This document shows, in pieces, positions 15,751 through 24,520 of a DNA stretch of 61,743 nucleotides. The notes below the pieces were generated by a model, which worked only from the letters and a program-made list of their open reading frames with translations, ran no database searches and was not told where the DNA came from. Source of the DNA: Treponema sp. (GTDB lineage: Bacteria > Spirochaetota > Spirochaetia > Treponematales > Breznakiellaceae). A program made the translations under genes and the position numbers. The stretch covers positions 1 to 61,743 of the forward strand of contig WQXI01000012.1 of assembly GCA_009784935.1 (NCBI GenBank), in the 5' to 3' direction. Position 1 is the first letter of the stretch. The number at the start of each line of letters is the position of its first letter.

Positions 15751-16182
15751 TTAATTTTTGGAGCTGTACTCTGCTTCAAAGACAAGTTTTCTTTCGCATT
15801 GATCTTTATCTTTATAGATAACAACAATTTTTGGGGGAAGCGGACTAATCAGTTTTTTCCACCATTTTGTTTCTGTTGTTTCTTCAATGCTGATAATTGA
15901 GCTCTGAGAGATAAAAATTGTTTTTTCTTTTGGTTGATTTATATTGGATAAACCGGAAAGCGCGTCTATCCAGCTATTCTGCGGAAAATGATGAAACCTA
16001 AAACCGCCGGATGTTTTTATGACCAAACCCCAAAGACCTTTCCAGTTTTTTTCATCAAACTCATCCCAGCCAGATACATATTTTCCAATTCCGCGCGCGG
16101 TTACTGTTTCGCCTGTTTCTTCTTCGTATTCCTGCCAGAATACATCCGTCGATTTTTCTTCTTTCTTTAACTTAAAAAACAT
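15751..16182 (-). CDS. Hypothetical protein, Trp-rich, 143 residues
   Basis: No family recognised. The sequence has no signal peptide or membrane helix. It contains several Trp residues (VFWQEYEEE, YVSGWDEF, NWKGLWGLVIKTSGGFRFHHFP, ETKWWKKL) and an alternating beta pattern that could fit a PH-like fold. Its ATG overlaps the stop of the DUF1667 gene by one base, so it is the last gene of the glpA-like operon, but its part in that pathway is unknown. Confidence 0.6.
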   Translation of the reverse strand: MFFKLKKEEKSTDVFWQEYEEETGETVTARGIGKYVSGWDEFDEKNWKGLWGLVIKTSGGFRFHHFPQNSWIDALSGLSNINQPKEKTIFISQSSIISIEETTETKWWKKLISPLPPKIVVIYKDKDQCERKLVFEAEYSSKN

Positions 16183-16511
16183 CAGCTAATCGTCCTTGCA
16201 GCAACTATATCTATATTTGCCTCGTTCCAGTTAGAAATAATTACATCGCCGGTTTTTACAGGAAGCTCTACTTGCGTTTTATAAATATCTTTAAGCAAAG
16301 CGGAAATTTTTTCTTTTGGGCATGGAGATGAAGTTTTTACAGGTACGCGTCCTTTGGAACATGAAGCGGTTGCGGTAACTGTTCGTTTTGGCGCGGTTAT
16401 TTCTTCCAGCGCATAATCCTTGCCGCGCGCGCATTTATTGCCTGTCACAGACATGCTTTCTACAGCAAGAGCACAGCCAATTGGGCAGACAATACAAGTC
16501 AGGTTAACCAT
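16182..16511 (-). CDS. DUF1667 small Cys protein of the G3P dehydrogenase operon
   Basis: This 109-residue protein has the DUF1667 Cys pattern near its start: CIVCPIGCAL then GNKCARGKDYA. The rest is TVTATASCSKGRVPVKTSSPCPKEKI. In many anaerobes this protein follows a GlpA-like dehydrogenase and an FAD oxidoreductase, as here, and it is thought to bind a metal or Fe-S cluster as an accessory subunit. Six bases separate it from the upstream oxidoreductase. Confidence 0.88.
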   Translation of the reverse strand: MVNLTCIVCPIGCALAVESMSVTGNKCARGKDYALEEITAPKRTVTATASCSKGRVPVKTSSPCPKEKISALLKDIYKTQVELPVKTGDVIISNWNEANIDIVAARTIS

Positions 16512-16517
16512 AACACC

Positions 16518-17867
16518 TCAATTTATACTAAACTCCAGAACAGAATCCGGCTTAATATTACAATCTTTAAAATCCTTTTCAGCAAGTTTAAAATTGATCA
16601 TTTCTGACGGCTGAACAAGACGTTCTTTTCTACTGCAGATTAAATTGCCGTCTAAACGCATTTCTATAACAGCATCCTGCTTTACAATCATAGAACGCAT
16701 ATAAACAATATTTTCCCGTTCCGGCGCAATCTGCGTTGGGTTAACATAACGCACATGAGATCCGGCTTTTGTAAAAATCTGGCGGGAAGGGCGTTCTCCG
16801 CGAAGATAGCTGGCGGCATACCTTCCGGCTCGGCGGCTTTCTTCGCAGACCCAGTCGACAAGATCGTGAACATGCAAAACATTGCCGCATGCAAACACTC
16901 CGTCAATGTTGGTCATCAAGCCGGAATCAACCAAAGGACCGTTTGTAACAATGTTTAACTCTACTCCGGCGGCACGGGATAGTTCGTTTTCCGGGACAAG
17001 TCCAACCGATAAAAGCACTGTGTCGCAGTCTATACGAAAACTTTTCTGCGGAACAAGTATGCCGTTTTCTAACGGAGTTACTTCGATTCCTTCTACGCGG
17101 TCATTGCCGTAAATAAATGTAGTCTGCGATGAAAGATACAACGGAATGTTAAAATCGTTAAGGCACTGAACAATATTCCGCGTTAAGCCTGCGGGATACG
17201 GCATTATTTCTACAACGGCTTTAACATTACAGCCTACCCAACTCATGCGCCGCGCCATAATTAATCCGATGTCGCCGGAACCAATAATTACAACTTCTTT
17301 GCCTGGGATATATCCTTCTATATTAACAAGGCGCTGCGCAAGCCCTGCAGTATACACTCCCGCAGGACGCGAACCGGGGATACGTATGTTTCCGCGGTTT
17401 CGTTCACGGCAGCCCATTGCAAGCAAAACTGCACGACATTCTATTTTCATTACGCCAGAAGAAGAAATACAAAAAACCACGGAGGACTGCAACTGTAGTT
17501 GCTTGGAGGATTGGCAACGGCAGTTGCCCGGAGTTATAGGTTCGAAAACTTTACCTTCTCCGTGAAACTCCGTGTACTCTGTGGTTAAATTCTTATTTAT
17601 TGCTGTCACAGTTGTGTTCAGGTAAACTGCGATTTTAGATTTTATTACACGCTCAATAAAACGTTCTGCAAATTCGGGACCTGTAAGTTCTTCTTTAAAT
17701 TCATGAAGACCAAACCCGTTGTGGATACACTGCATTAAAATGCCGCCGAGATGATCTTCCCTTTCAATAATTGCGCAGGAAAAACCTTCTGTTTCTAGCT
17801 CCAGCGCGGCAGCCAAGCCGGCGGCTCCTCCGCCGATTACAACCGCATCGTAATTCAATATTTTCAT
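16518..17867 (-). CDS. FAD/NAD-dependent oxidoreductase of GlpA operon, carrying an in-frame repeat insert
   Basis: The 449-residue protein is a pyridine nucleotide-disulfide oxidoreductase-type flavoprotein: FAD motif VVIGGGAAGLAAA (about 9-21), HLGGILMQCIHNGFGLH, LAMGCRERNRGNIRIPG, NAD motif VVIIGSGDIGLI and a C-terminal FAD contact GVFACGNVLHVHDLVDWV. It works with the neighbouring GlpA-like subunit and DUF1667 protein, probably passing electrons from glycerol-3-phosphate or a similar hydroxyacid. Residues about 93-131 (LTTEYTEFHGEG... to ...QLQSSVV) are encoded by a dispersed repeat and are unlike the family, explaining a length about 35-40 above usual. The reading frame stays open. ATG overlaps the upstream stop (ATGA). 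Confidence 0.9.
   Translation of the reverse strand: MKILNYDAVVIGGGAAGLAAALELETEGFSCAIIEREDHLGGILMQCIHNGFGLHEFKEELTGPEFAERFIERVIKSKIAVYLNTTVTAINKNLTTEYTEFHGEGKVFEPITPGNCRCQSSKQLQLQSSVVFCISSSGVMKIECRAVLLAMGCRERNRGNIRIPGSRPAGVYTAGLAQRLVNIEGYIPGKEVVIIGSGDIGLIMARRMSWVGCNVKAVVEIMPYPAGLTRNIVQCLNDFNIPLYLSSQTTFIYGNDRVEGIEVTPLENGILVPQKSFRIDCDTVLLSVGLVPENELSRAAGVELNIVTNGPLVDSGLMTNIDGVFACGNVLHVHDLVDWVCEESRRAGRYAASYLRGERPSRQIFTKAGSHVRYVNPTQIAPERENIVYMRSMIVKQDAVIEMRLDGNLICSRKERLVQPSEMINFKLAEKDFKDCNIKPDSVLEFSIN
17475..17590. repeat. Dispersed hairpin repeat, copy 3, inside a gene
   Basis: The element starts AACCACGGAGGAC and ends ACTCCGTGTACTCTGTGGTT, which are inverted ends. Inside are two hairpins, GCAACTGTAGTTGC and GGCAACGGCAGTTGCC. 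It lies within the oxidoreductase gene and is read without a stop on the minus strand as about 39 codons. Its right end matches copy 1 (3847-3935). Confidence 0.85.
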
Positions 17868-19333
17868 AGCGTACCTGCCAGCACACAGCTTGCTCCGCCA
17901 TGCTTTGTAACTTGTTCTAAACTAAGCTCGGATTCTCTCATTATGATCTTAATAATTTTATAAGTACAAAAACCGCCTTGACAGCGTCCCATTTGAGCGC
18001 GGGTAAAATATTTTACTCCGTCCAAAGTAGTATGCCCCAATTTAACAGCCTGAACAATTTCCGCTTCGCTGACATTTTCGCAGCGGCAGACAATATTGCC
18101 CCATGCAGGATCGGATTGTATAAGACTGTCCAGTTTTGCAAGACCGGATTCATTTCCTTTTTCGTTATTTGCGTCGATCATATACCTTGCGCAGGGATGA
18201 TTCTCTACAAAAGGATCCCAGTGCGGCTTTTCTGTAAGCTGCAGACCAATGTCAACCAAAATATTTTTTACATATTCGGCAATCGCAGGTGACGCAGTAA
18301 GACCAGGACTTTGAATCCCTGCAACCTGAACAAACGCAGGCGCTTTTTTGGAAGCTTCGATATAAAAGTCTTCTTCTAAACAAGGACGCAGACCGGCAAA
18401 AGAAGTAATAACATCGTTTTGACTTAATGACGGTATTATAGTTTTTCCGGAAATAAGTATTTGTTCCAATTTTTTTTGTGTAGTAGAAAAATCATCTTTG
18501 TCTTCGCAGGAATCAGCAGTGGGACCGACAAGCGCAGTGCCTTCTACTGTCGGAATCACAAGCATTCCCTTGGAAACAGCCGTAGGAACCGGAAAGACTA
18601 CTTTAGACGGGCAGGCTTTTGTCAGCCTGTCCAATAAATAGTACTCACCTTTCCTGGCGGTAATTTTAAAATCTTCTGCGCCGAATATTTTTGAAACTTC
18701 GTCAGCAAAAAGACCTGCGGCATTAATAACATACCTTGCTTTTACTTCCCTGCCATCTTCGGCGCTGACAGTCCAAACACCGTTAGAACTGCCGCCTGCC
18801 CATTTTGCCTTACTAACTTTAAAATTTGTCAAAAGTTCTACACCGTTTTTCTGCGCCGACTCAACAAGAGCATAAACAAACCGGTAAGGTTCAATTATTC
18901 CGCCGCCTGGTGCATAAAGCCCGCCGACAGCATCTTCTGATAGTTTTGGTTCAAGCTCTAAAATTCTTTGGCGCGAACAAAGTTCGATCCCGATAACTTC
19001 GTTTTCTACTCCCTGCAGGTAAAGGTGTTCGACAACTTTCATTTCGTCGCGATGAAGAGCCGCGACAATAATCCCGCACCTGCGGAACGGAAAATTTAAT
19101 TCCCGCTTGAGCTGATCAAACATCAAGCCGCCTTGCATTTCGAGGCGGGCTTTTAGATACTTTTTATTATGATGAAAACCGCCGTGAATAATACCGGAGT
19201 TGGCTTTGGATGTCCCAAAAGAAACGTCTGCGGATTTTTCCAGTATAGCAGTTTTTATATTATAAGCCGAAAGACGGCGGGCAATATTCGCTCCCGATAC
19301 TCCGCAGCCTATAACAGCAACATCTAAATCCAT
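17864..19333 (-). CDS. GlpA-like FAD-dependent glycerol-3-phosphate dehydrogenase with [2Fe-2S] tail
   Basis: This 489-residue flavoprotein has a DAO-type FAD domain (VAVIGCGVSGANIARRLS, then TSKANSGIIHGGFHH and YVINAAGLFADEVSKIFG). A C-terminal BFD-like Fe-S domain carries CRCENVSE and GRCQGGFC. The set matches the anaerobic G3P dehydrogenase / LhgO-like family and the downstream genes fit that operon. The start at 19333 is chosen because the FAD motif then lies at the usual place, and TATGAT on this strand ends six bases before the ATG; a longer start would overlap the divergent gene. Exact substrate is uncertain. Confidence 0.88.
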   Translation of the reverse strand: MDLDVAVIGCGVSGANIARRLSAYNIKTAILEKSADVSFGTSKANSGIIHGGFHHNKKYLKARLEMQGGLMFDQLKRELNFPFRRCGIIVAALHRDEMKVVEHLYLQGVENEVIGIELCSRQRILELEPKLSEDAVGGLYAPGGGIIEPYRFVYALVESAQKNGVELLTNFKVSKAKWAGGSSNGVWTVSAEDGREVKARYVINAAGLFADEVSKIFGAEDFKITARKGEYYLLDRLTKACPSKVVFPVPTAVSKGMLVIPTVEGTALVGPTADSCEDKDDFSTTQKKLEQILISGKTIIPSLSQNDVITSFAGLRPCLEEDFYIEASKKAPAFVQVAGIQSPGLTASPAIAEYVKNILVDIGLQLTEKPHWDPFVENHPCARYMIDANNEKGNESGLAKLDSLIQSDPAWGNIVCRCENVSEAEIVQAVKLGHTTLDGVKYFTRAQMGRCQGGFCTYKIIKIIMRESELSLEQVTKHGGASCVLAGTL

Positions 19334-19368
19334 ACTAATATCATATAGTCTAAACTGGATTAATGCTA

Positions 19369-19374
19369 TATAAT
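19369..19374 (+). promoter_or_regulatory. -10 box (TATAAT) six bases before an ATG
   Basis: TATAAT ends six bases before the ATG at 19381, predicting a leaderless transcript. The -35 match is weak. On the other strand TATGAT (19345-19340) has the same spacing to the glpA-like ATG at 19333, so both divergent genes share the layout. Confidence 0.5.
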
Positions 19375-19380
19375 TTAAGA

Positions 19381-20010
19381 ATGAAGCTACCAAGAAAAAG
19401 GCTGTTTATAAGTAAAAGAGCCGGAGACAGAGAAAGAGTAAAATTAATCAGCAAGGCAGTAGAAAACAATTATGACACAATTGTTTTTTCGCTGGATGAT
19501 AATTTCTTTAAAAAGAATAACAAGAATTTCCGGTATGCTAAGTTAGCCAGACACAACGGCTTAAATATAGAAGCAGGCGGCAGTGACCTGCCTCTGCTTA
19601 TTCCAAGATGGATGTTCCTTTTTGACAAAGAACTTTTCCGCATGGTACAGGGCAGACGGACACCGTTTTATCATTTTTGCCCGACCAATCCAAAAACAAC
19701 AGAAATAATCGCAAAGCGCGTCAGAAAATTGATCGAGCGTTCGTTAAGTTCGGTATCAGTTCCCCGTACACTTCATTTACTTCCGGACACAAGACTAAAG
19801 CAGGAAAACACATGGTGCCAATGCCCCGCTTGCAGGGCTTTTCGTCCTTACGAACAATATCTTATAGCTGTAAATGCGGCGGCTGATATTCTTGCTCAGT
19901 ACGACCATGAAGCAAAAATCGCATACATCGACTTTGACACAGAACCGGAAGCCGCGCGCATTAAACCGAGAAAAAACGCAATTATCTGCGCCCCCTCCTC
20001 AGCAAAATAA
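19381..20010 (+). CDS. Hypothetical protein with DUF4838-like Cys motif
   Basis: The 209-residue product is very basic at the start (MKLPRKRLFISKRAGDRERV). Its middle has PRTLHLLPDTRLKQENTWCQCPACRAFRPYEQYLIAVNAAADILAQY, which resembles the C-x-C-x-x-C segment of the DUF4838 domain found in large glycoside hydrolase-like proteins. Here it is a small stand-alone protein, much shorter than those. It may be a relic or a reduced version; function unknown. Its 3' end overlaps the convergent protease gene by 29 bases. An ATG at 19363 is an alternative start but lies upstream of the -10 box. Confidence 0.6.
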   Translation: MKLPRKRLFISKRAGDRERVKLISKAVENNYDTIVFSLDDNFFKKNNKNFRYAKLARHNGLNIEAGGSDLPLLIPRWMFLFDKELFRMVQGRRTPFYHFCPTNPKTTEIIAKRVRKLIERSLSSVSVPRTLHLLPDTRLKQENTWCQCPACRAFRPYEQYLIAVNAAADILAQYDHEAKIAYIDFDTEPEAARIKPRKNAIICAPSSAK

Positions 20011-20713
20011 GGCGAAGCAGGTTTGCAATCGCTGTAAGAGCAGAAGCAACATAAGTGAGAGCCGCGGCAGTTAAGACTTTTTTTGCGCCTTTTAATTCCT
20101 GTTCAGTTAACACATTGTTAGAACGAAGCAAAGCAAGCGCCCTTGATGAAGCGTTAAACTCTACAGGCAGCGTAACCAAATAAAACAATACAGCTCCGGT
20201 AAAGAGAAGAATCCCGGCATTAAATAGAATATTAGAAAAAGCTGAATATTCAGCGCTGCCGGTAATACCAAGCCCTATGATTGCAAGTATCGGACCAAAC
20301 TGCGAGCCAATATTTGCGACAGGCACAAGAGTACTTCTTAATACAAGAGGACCCCATTTTGTTGCATGCTGAATAGCATGTCCTGCTTCGTGCGCGGCAA
20401 CGCCTATAGCGGAAATTGATGTTTGGCTGAATACAGGATCAGAGAGACGCAGTTTTTTATCTGACGGAGAATAATGATCCGAAAGCCTGCCTGCTACGGC
20501 TTCTATTTTTACGTCCCTTATATCGTTTGTTTTTAGTAAAAGAGCAGCTGTATCTGCTCCGGTTATTTTACGTGAACTGGATATTTTTTCATATTTAGAA
20601 AAAGTTGACTTTACCTTAAACTGCGCCCAGAGGCTCAATAGAAGGGTTGGTACCACCAGCAATAAATAATACTGATCAGTTGGTAACATAATGAACATAG
20701 GAATCATCGGCAT
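19982..20713 (-). CDS. YugP-type zinc metallopeptidase, membrane-bound
   Basis: The 243-residue protein has the Zn motif AAHEAGHAIQHA, where the two His and a downstream Glu/His bind Zn and Glu is catalytic. It has an N-terminal membrane helix and two or three more helices after the active site (GPILAIIGLGITG, LLFTGAVLFYLVTLPVEF, LTAIANLLRLILL). The segment PVEFNASSRALALL is typical of the COG2738/YugP family. AGGAGA precedes the ATG. It is the last gene of the hydrolase-ppx-ppk operon. Substrate unknown. Confidence 0.9.
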   Translation of the reverse strand: MPMIPMFIMLPTDQYYLLLVVPTLLLSLWAQFKVKSTFSKYEKISSSRKITGADTAALLLKTNDIRDVKIEAVAGRLSDHYSPSDKKLRLSDPVFSQTSISAIGVAAHEAGHAIQHATKWGPLVLRSTLVPVANIGSQFGPILAIIGLGITGSAEYSAFSNILFNAGILLFTGAVLFYLVTLPVEFNASSRALALLRSNNVLTEQELKGAKKVLTAAALTYVASALTAIANLLRLILLRRGRR

Positions 20714-20730
20714 ACTTTTCTCCTAAAATT

Positions 20731-22968
20731 TTATTTTTCTGCAGGCGGGCTGCGTCTTACAGTATACTCCATTTTTGCAGGTCCGGGAATATCACTATCC
20801 CTCGCCGCGCGGGAAAGCATTTCTTTTTGAACACGGAATGGTTTTTCTTTTTCGCCGGGCGTGAGCAATGTCCACTTTCCTTCGCTGTCCAATAAAGACG
20901 CCTGACAGTTATCTTTAAAATAATCATTAAGAATATCGATTAAATCCGCGCGGAGTTTTTCGTCTTGAACAGGAAATAAAATCTCTACGCGTTTTTCCAG
21001 ATTGCGAAGCATCCAGTCCGCGCTTGCCAGGTATAGCTCGTCAGCGCCGCCGTTAGAAAAGTAATAAATACGGGAATGTTCAAGGTAATGATCAATGACG
21101 CTGATTACCCTGATGTTTTCCGAAACTCCTTTTACACCCGGAACCAGCGTACAGATTCCGCGGACACAAAGAGAAATCTTTACTCCTGCCTGCGAAGCTT
21201 TATACAAAGCTCTTGTAATATCAATATCTGTAAGCGAATTCATCTTTGCCATTATCTTTGCGGGATAATTATGCTTTGCTCTGCTTATTTCTCTTTCTAT
21301 AAGTTCTAAAAACTTTCGTTTTAATCCGGCTGGAGCAATCGACAGGCTGTTCATCCTTTGAACTGCCGAATATCCTGTAAGCATATTAAAAATAAGCCCC
21401 GCGTCATAAGTGATGTCTTCTCTGCAGGTAAAGAGGCACAGGTCTTCGTAATATTTTGCTGTTCTGTCATTGTAGTTTCCTGTAGAAAGATGAACATATC
21501 GTTTTATCCTATCGTTTTCTCTGCGTAATACCATCGAAATTTTTGAATGTACTTTTAAATTGGATAAACCGTAAACTACAATTACTCCTGCTTTTTCCAG
21601 CCTGTTTGCCCACGAAATATTTCTTTCTTCGTCAAAACGAGCTTTTAATTCTACAACAGCCGTTACATGCTTTCCGTTTAATGCAGCCTGTTCCAGCGCT
21701 CTAACTACAGGAGAAAAAGCGGAAGAACTGGAATGCAATCCGATTCCAGGAATCGCGCCGCCGGTTCTGTAAAGTGCAGTCCTGATAGAGATTACCTGCG
21801 GGTCAGCTGCAGCCTCCTGAAAAAATCTTACCACAGGATCAAAAGATTGATACGGCATATGAAGCATTACATCACCCTGACTGATACGATCCCAAATCGG
21901 CGTTCCTTCGTTAAAATCGGCAGACTTATGAACCTTCCATGGTTTTTCTGTAAGGGCTTCTAAACTTGCAATATTTGTAAGCTCAATAAAATCCGCAGGG
22001 TTTATAGGTCCGTCTACTTCGTAGAGACAGTCTTCTGCAAGCGAATAACGCTGTGCAAGTTCGTCCCTTAAACTGCTGCTGCCGCGCGAATAAACCATTC
22101 TGATAACTTCGGCTCTTTCCCTGTTTTCCAGAACCTGAACCATAGCTTCTATATAATCTTCGTCTCTTTGTTCGTCTACAGAAAAATCCGCGTCTCTGTT
22201 AATTTTGAACATCATGCTTTCTTTAACGCGGTAACCCGGAAACAAATAAGTTCCCCACGTTACTATGACTTCTTCCAGTAAAACAAATTGAAGAGCTTTT
22301 TTTTCATCTGTTTCCTGATCATTAGATTCACTTTCATAATCCGGCAGCCAGATAAGCCTGTTTAAAACACCGGGAAGAGGAACAATAACTTTTAATTCCT
22401 TTGGAGTCTCGCTGCCGTCATCCGCCGCAGCTGATAATTCGCTGTTTTCCGGCTCCAAAAGAAAAGCCGCGTTTAATGAACGGCTTTCTATAAAGGGCAT
22501 TTGCTTGCCTTCTTCCAGCCTCAACGGAGTAAGAACAGGATATATTTGACCAACAAAAAAAGCGTCTAAGAAATCGAGCTGAGGCACAGTCCAAGAATCC
22601 GGATGCAAGAGCGACAAACCATTTTTTGCAAGACCCGGAAAAATTTCTTTTCGCAGACATTCATACTGCCTGTTAATAATTGAATGAACCTTTGCAGAAA
22701 TTTCTTTTAGCTGCTGCTCCGGCGTAAGACCAGAAGGATCAATTGCGCTGCCCGGATCTTTTTTAAGCAGGCGTTTAAGCGCGGCGACCCTTACCATAAA
22801 AAATTCGTCAAAGTTTGTAGAAACAATCGATAAAAACCGCAATCTTTCCAAAAGCGGAGTCTGCTGACGCAGCCCTTCTTTCATTACACGTTCATTAAAA
22901 TCCACCCAAGAAAGATCGCGGGCAATGTACGGAAAAAAATCTTCGTTTGTGTTTACTTCATCACTCAT
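20731..22968 (-). CDS. ppk: Polyphosphate kinase 1
   Basis: Makes polyphosphate from ATP reversibly. The 745-residue protein starts with the N domain (YIARDLSWVDFNERVMKEG), followed by the head domain and two PLD-like catalytic domains with FIRTALYRTG-type ISIRTALYRTGG, the phospho-histidine region KVHSKISMVLRRE and YVHLSTGNYNDRTAKYYEDL. The ATG at 22968 is used because GGAG lies six bases before it; the GTG at 22971 is less likely. It lies 15 bases after the Ppx/GppA gene, so synthesis and degradation of polyphosphate are in one operon. Confidence 0.96.
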   Translation of the reverse strand: MSDEVNTNEDFFPYIARDLSWVDFNERVMKEGLRQQTPLLERLRFLSIVSTNFDEFFMVRVAALKRLLKKDPGSAIDPSGLTPEQQLKEISAKVHSIINRQYECLRKEIFPGLAKNGLSLLHPDSWTVPQLDFLDAFFVGQIYPVLTPLRLEEGKQMPFIESRSLNAAFLLEPENSELSAAADDGSETPKELKVIVPLPGVLNRLIWLPDYESESNDQETDEKKALQFVLLEEVIVTWGTYLFPGYRVKESMMFKINRDADFSVDEQRDEDYIEAMVQVLENRERAEVIRMVYSRGSSSLRDELAQRYSLAEDCLYEVDGPINPADFIELTNIASLEALTEKPWKVHKSADFNEGTPIWDRISQGDVMLHMPYQSFDPVVRFFQEAAADPQVISIRTALYRTGGAIPGIGLHSSSSAFSPVVRALEQAALNGKHVTAVVELKARFDEERNISWANRLEKAGVIVVYGLSNLKVHSKISMVLRRENDRIKRYVHLSTGNYNDRTAKYYEDLCLFTCREDITYDAGLIFNMLTGYSAVQRMNSLSIAPAGLKRKFLELIEREISRAKHNYPAKIMAKMNSLTDIDITRALYKASQAGVKISLCVRGICTLVPGVKGVSENIRVISVIDHYLEHSRIYYFSNGGADELYLASADWMLRNLEKRVEILFPVQDEKLRADLIDILNDYFKDNCQASLLDSEGKWTLLTPGEKEKPFRVQKEMLSRAARDSDIPGPAKMEYTVRRSPPAEK

Positions 22969-22983
22969 CACTCACTCCTTTTC

Positions 22984-24516
22984 TTAGTTTAATATAACCT
23001 TGTATCCAAAGACATCCTGAAACATTCCGCCTTTTTCTTCTATCCCCATTACTTCCAGCGAAAGATCGTAAACCCTGTCTACGTGCAGAACAACTGTTTC
23101 CAGACGGCGCTCTACGGTAATTTTTTTAACCTGCTGTGTGTGCCCTCTGTCCAGCGCGTCGGCAACCCTTAAAATAGAAGCCATCTTTAAAACAAGAACG
23201 CGTTCTTCTCTCTGGAGCGTCATAAAATCCAAATCAGACTGCGCCGGCGGATCTCCGCGATGGCAGTTTATTACGTTTGCTACAATACCGAGTTCGTCTT
23301 GATGAAGCCCGAATATTTCTGAGTTAGCGACGATATATTGACCATGCTTTTGATGACCTGACGCTTTTATATAAGTGCCGACATCATGAAGAATTGCGGC
23401 AGTCTCCAGCATAATACGATGGCGTCTATTCATACCGTGCTCTTTTACAAGAGCGTCAAAAATAGTCACACATAAATTTGCGACATGACGGCCATGCGCT
23501 TCGTCAAAGTGAAACTTTCGCCCGAGGTTTACAGCAGAAGCAATAATCTGCAAAAAGAATTCGTCTTCGAATGTTGAATCAACGCCGGAAGCTAGGTCTA
23601 TAAGATAGCCGTCTCTAATCGTGACCTGAGGAACAGCGACATTTTCCGCTCTTGTGCGTTCGAGGAAAAGTTTAAGAACCAATAAACCCGGAACCAAACC
23701 TTCTGCATCAGCATAAGTTATTCCAAAATTATGAATACAGTCTTCTATGCTGTAATTGCGTATTTTATCCGCAAACTTAATAAACTCATTGCGTTCTATA
23801 ACACGGCAGTTTTCGTTTAATTCAATTCCCGCCTTTTCTGCAGCAAGCCGCGCATAGCCGCCGGCTGCAACAAAAGTTCTTACGTGCGCAAGATCCAATT
23901 CCATATTTAACATGCCAAGAGTATTTCTGATATTTTCGTTTAAGTAGCGCTCGTATAAAATTCCTGCGCCGAACCCCTGACGCGAATGCTGATCGATAAT
24001 TATTGTTCCCATTTTAAGGCTATGCGCAGCGACCATCTGTCCTCTGCGCAAAAGCATAATTTCGGTCGAGCCGCCGCCAATCTCAATGATCATCGAATTT
24101 GCCCGCCAGAACAAAGGCAGATCCTGCTTTAGCGCAAAACGCACCGCAAGATACATCAATCTGTTTTCTTCTATACCTTCTACAATAGAAAGATTAAAAC
24201 CTGTTTCCTGCAGAATGCGGTCAATAAAAACATCCCTGTTGCGGGCGGCTCGGAGAGCAGATGTTGCGATAACATGAATATTATCGTCTGTTATACCCCA
24301 GCCGGAAAGCAATTCGCGGTAACTCTGCAAAACAGAAAGGCACTCCAGTATAGATTCGCGCGAAAGCACACCAGAAGTAAACACATCGCGCCCAAGTGAA
24401 ACAGGACGCACAGCGCGGTCAAGCACCTGCCATCCGCCGTTGGAATAAACTTCTGCGACATGAAGCCTAATGCCTGTAGAGCCGATTTCTATAATAGCGG
24501 TTAATGTAGTATTCAT
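22984..24516 (-). CDS. Exopolyphosphatase / pppGpp phosphatase (Ppx/GppA) with HD domain
   Basis: The 510-residue protein has the ASKHA phosphatase core (IIEIGSTGIRLHVAEV, VIATSALRAARN, IVEGIEENRLMYLAVRF, MIIEIGGGSTEIMLLRRG) and a C-terminal HD-type helical domain (ILHDVGTYIKASGHQKHGQYI, about 385-510). The family removes terminal phosphate from polyphosphate or pppGpp; the two activities cannot be told apart here. Position upstream of ppk favours polyphosphate. Only four bases separate it from the upstream hydrolase gene, and no good Shine-Dalgarno is seen, so it is probably coupled. Confidence 0.93.
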   Translation of the reverse strand: MNTTLTAIIEIGSTGIRLHVAEVYSNGGWQVLDRAVRPVSLGRDVFTSGVLSRESILECLSVLQSYRELLSGWGITDDNIHVIATSALRAARNRDVFIDRILQETGFNLSIVEGIEENRLMYLAVRFALKQDLPLFWRANSMIIEIGGGSTEIMLLRRGQMVAAHSLKMGTIIIDQHSRQGFGAGILYERYLNENIRNTLGMLNMELDLAHVRTFVAAGGYARLAAEKAGIELNENCRVIERNEFIKFADKIRNYSIEDCIHNFGITYADAEGLVPGLLVLKLFLERTRAENVAVPQVTIRDGYLIDLASGVDSTFEDEFFLQIIASAVNLGRKFHFDEAHGRHVANLCVTIFDALVKEHGMNRRHRIMLETAAILHDVGTYIKASGHQKHGQYIVANSEIFGLHQDELGIVANVINCHRGDPPAQSDLDFMTLQREERVLVLKMASILRVADALDRGHTQQVKKITVERRLETVVLHVDRVYDLSLEVMGIEEKGGMFQDVFGYKVILN

Positions 24517-24520
24517 AACA

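Noticed and set aside
16518-17867. Pseudogene due to repeat insertion
   Set aside because: The insert keeps the frame, all motifs on both sides are intact, and the gene remains coupled to its operon.
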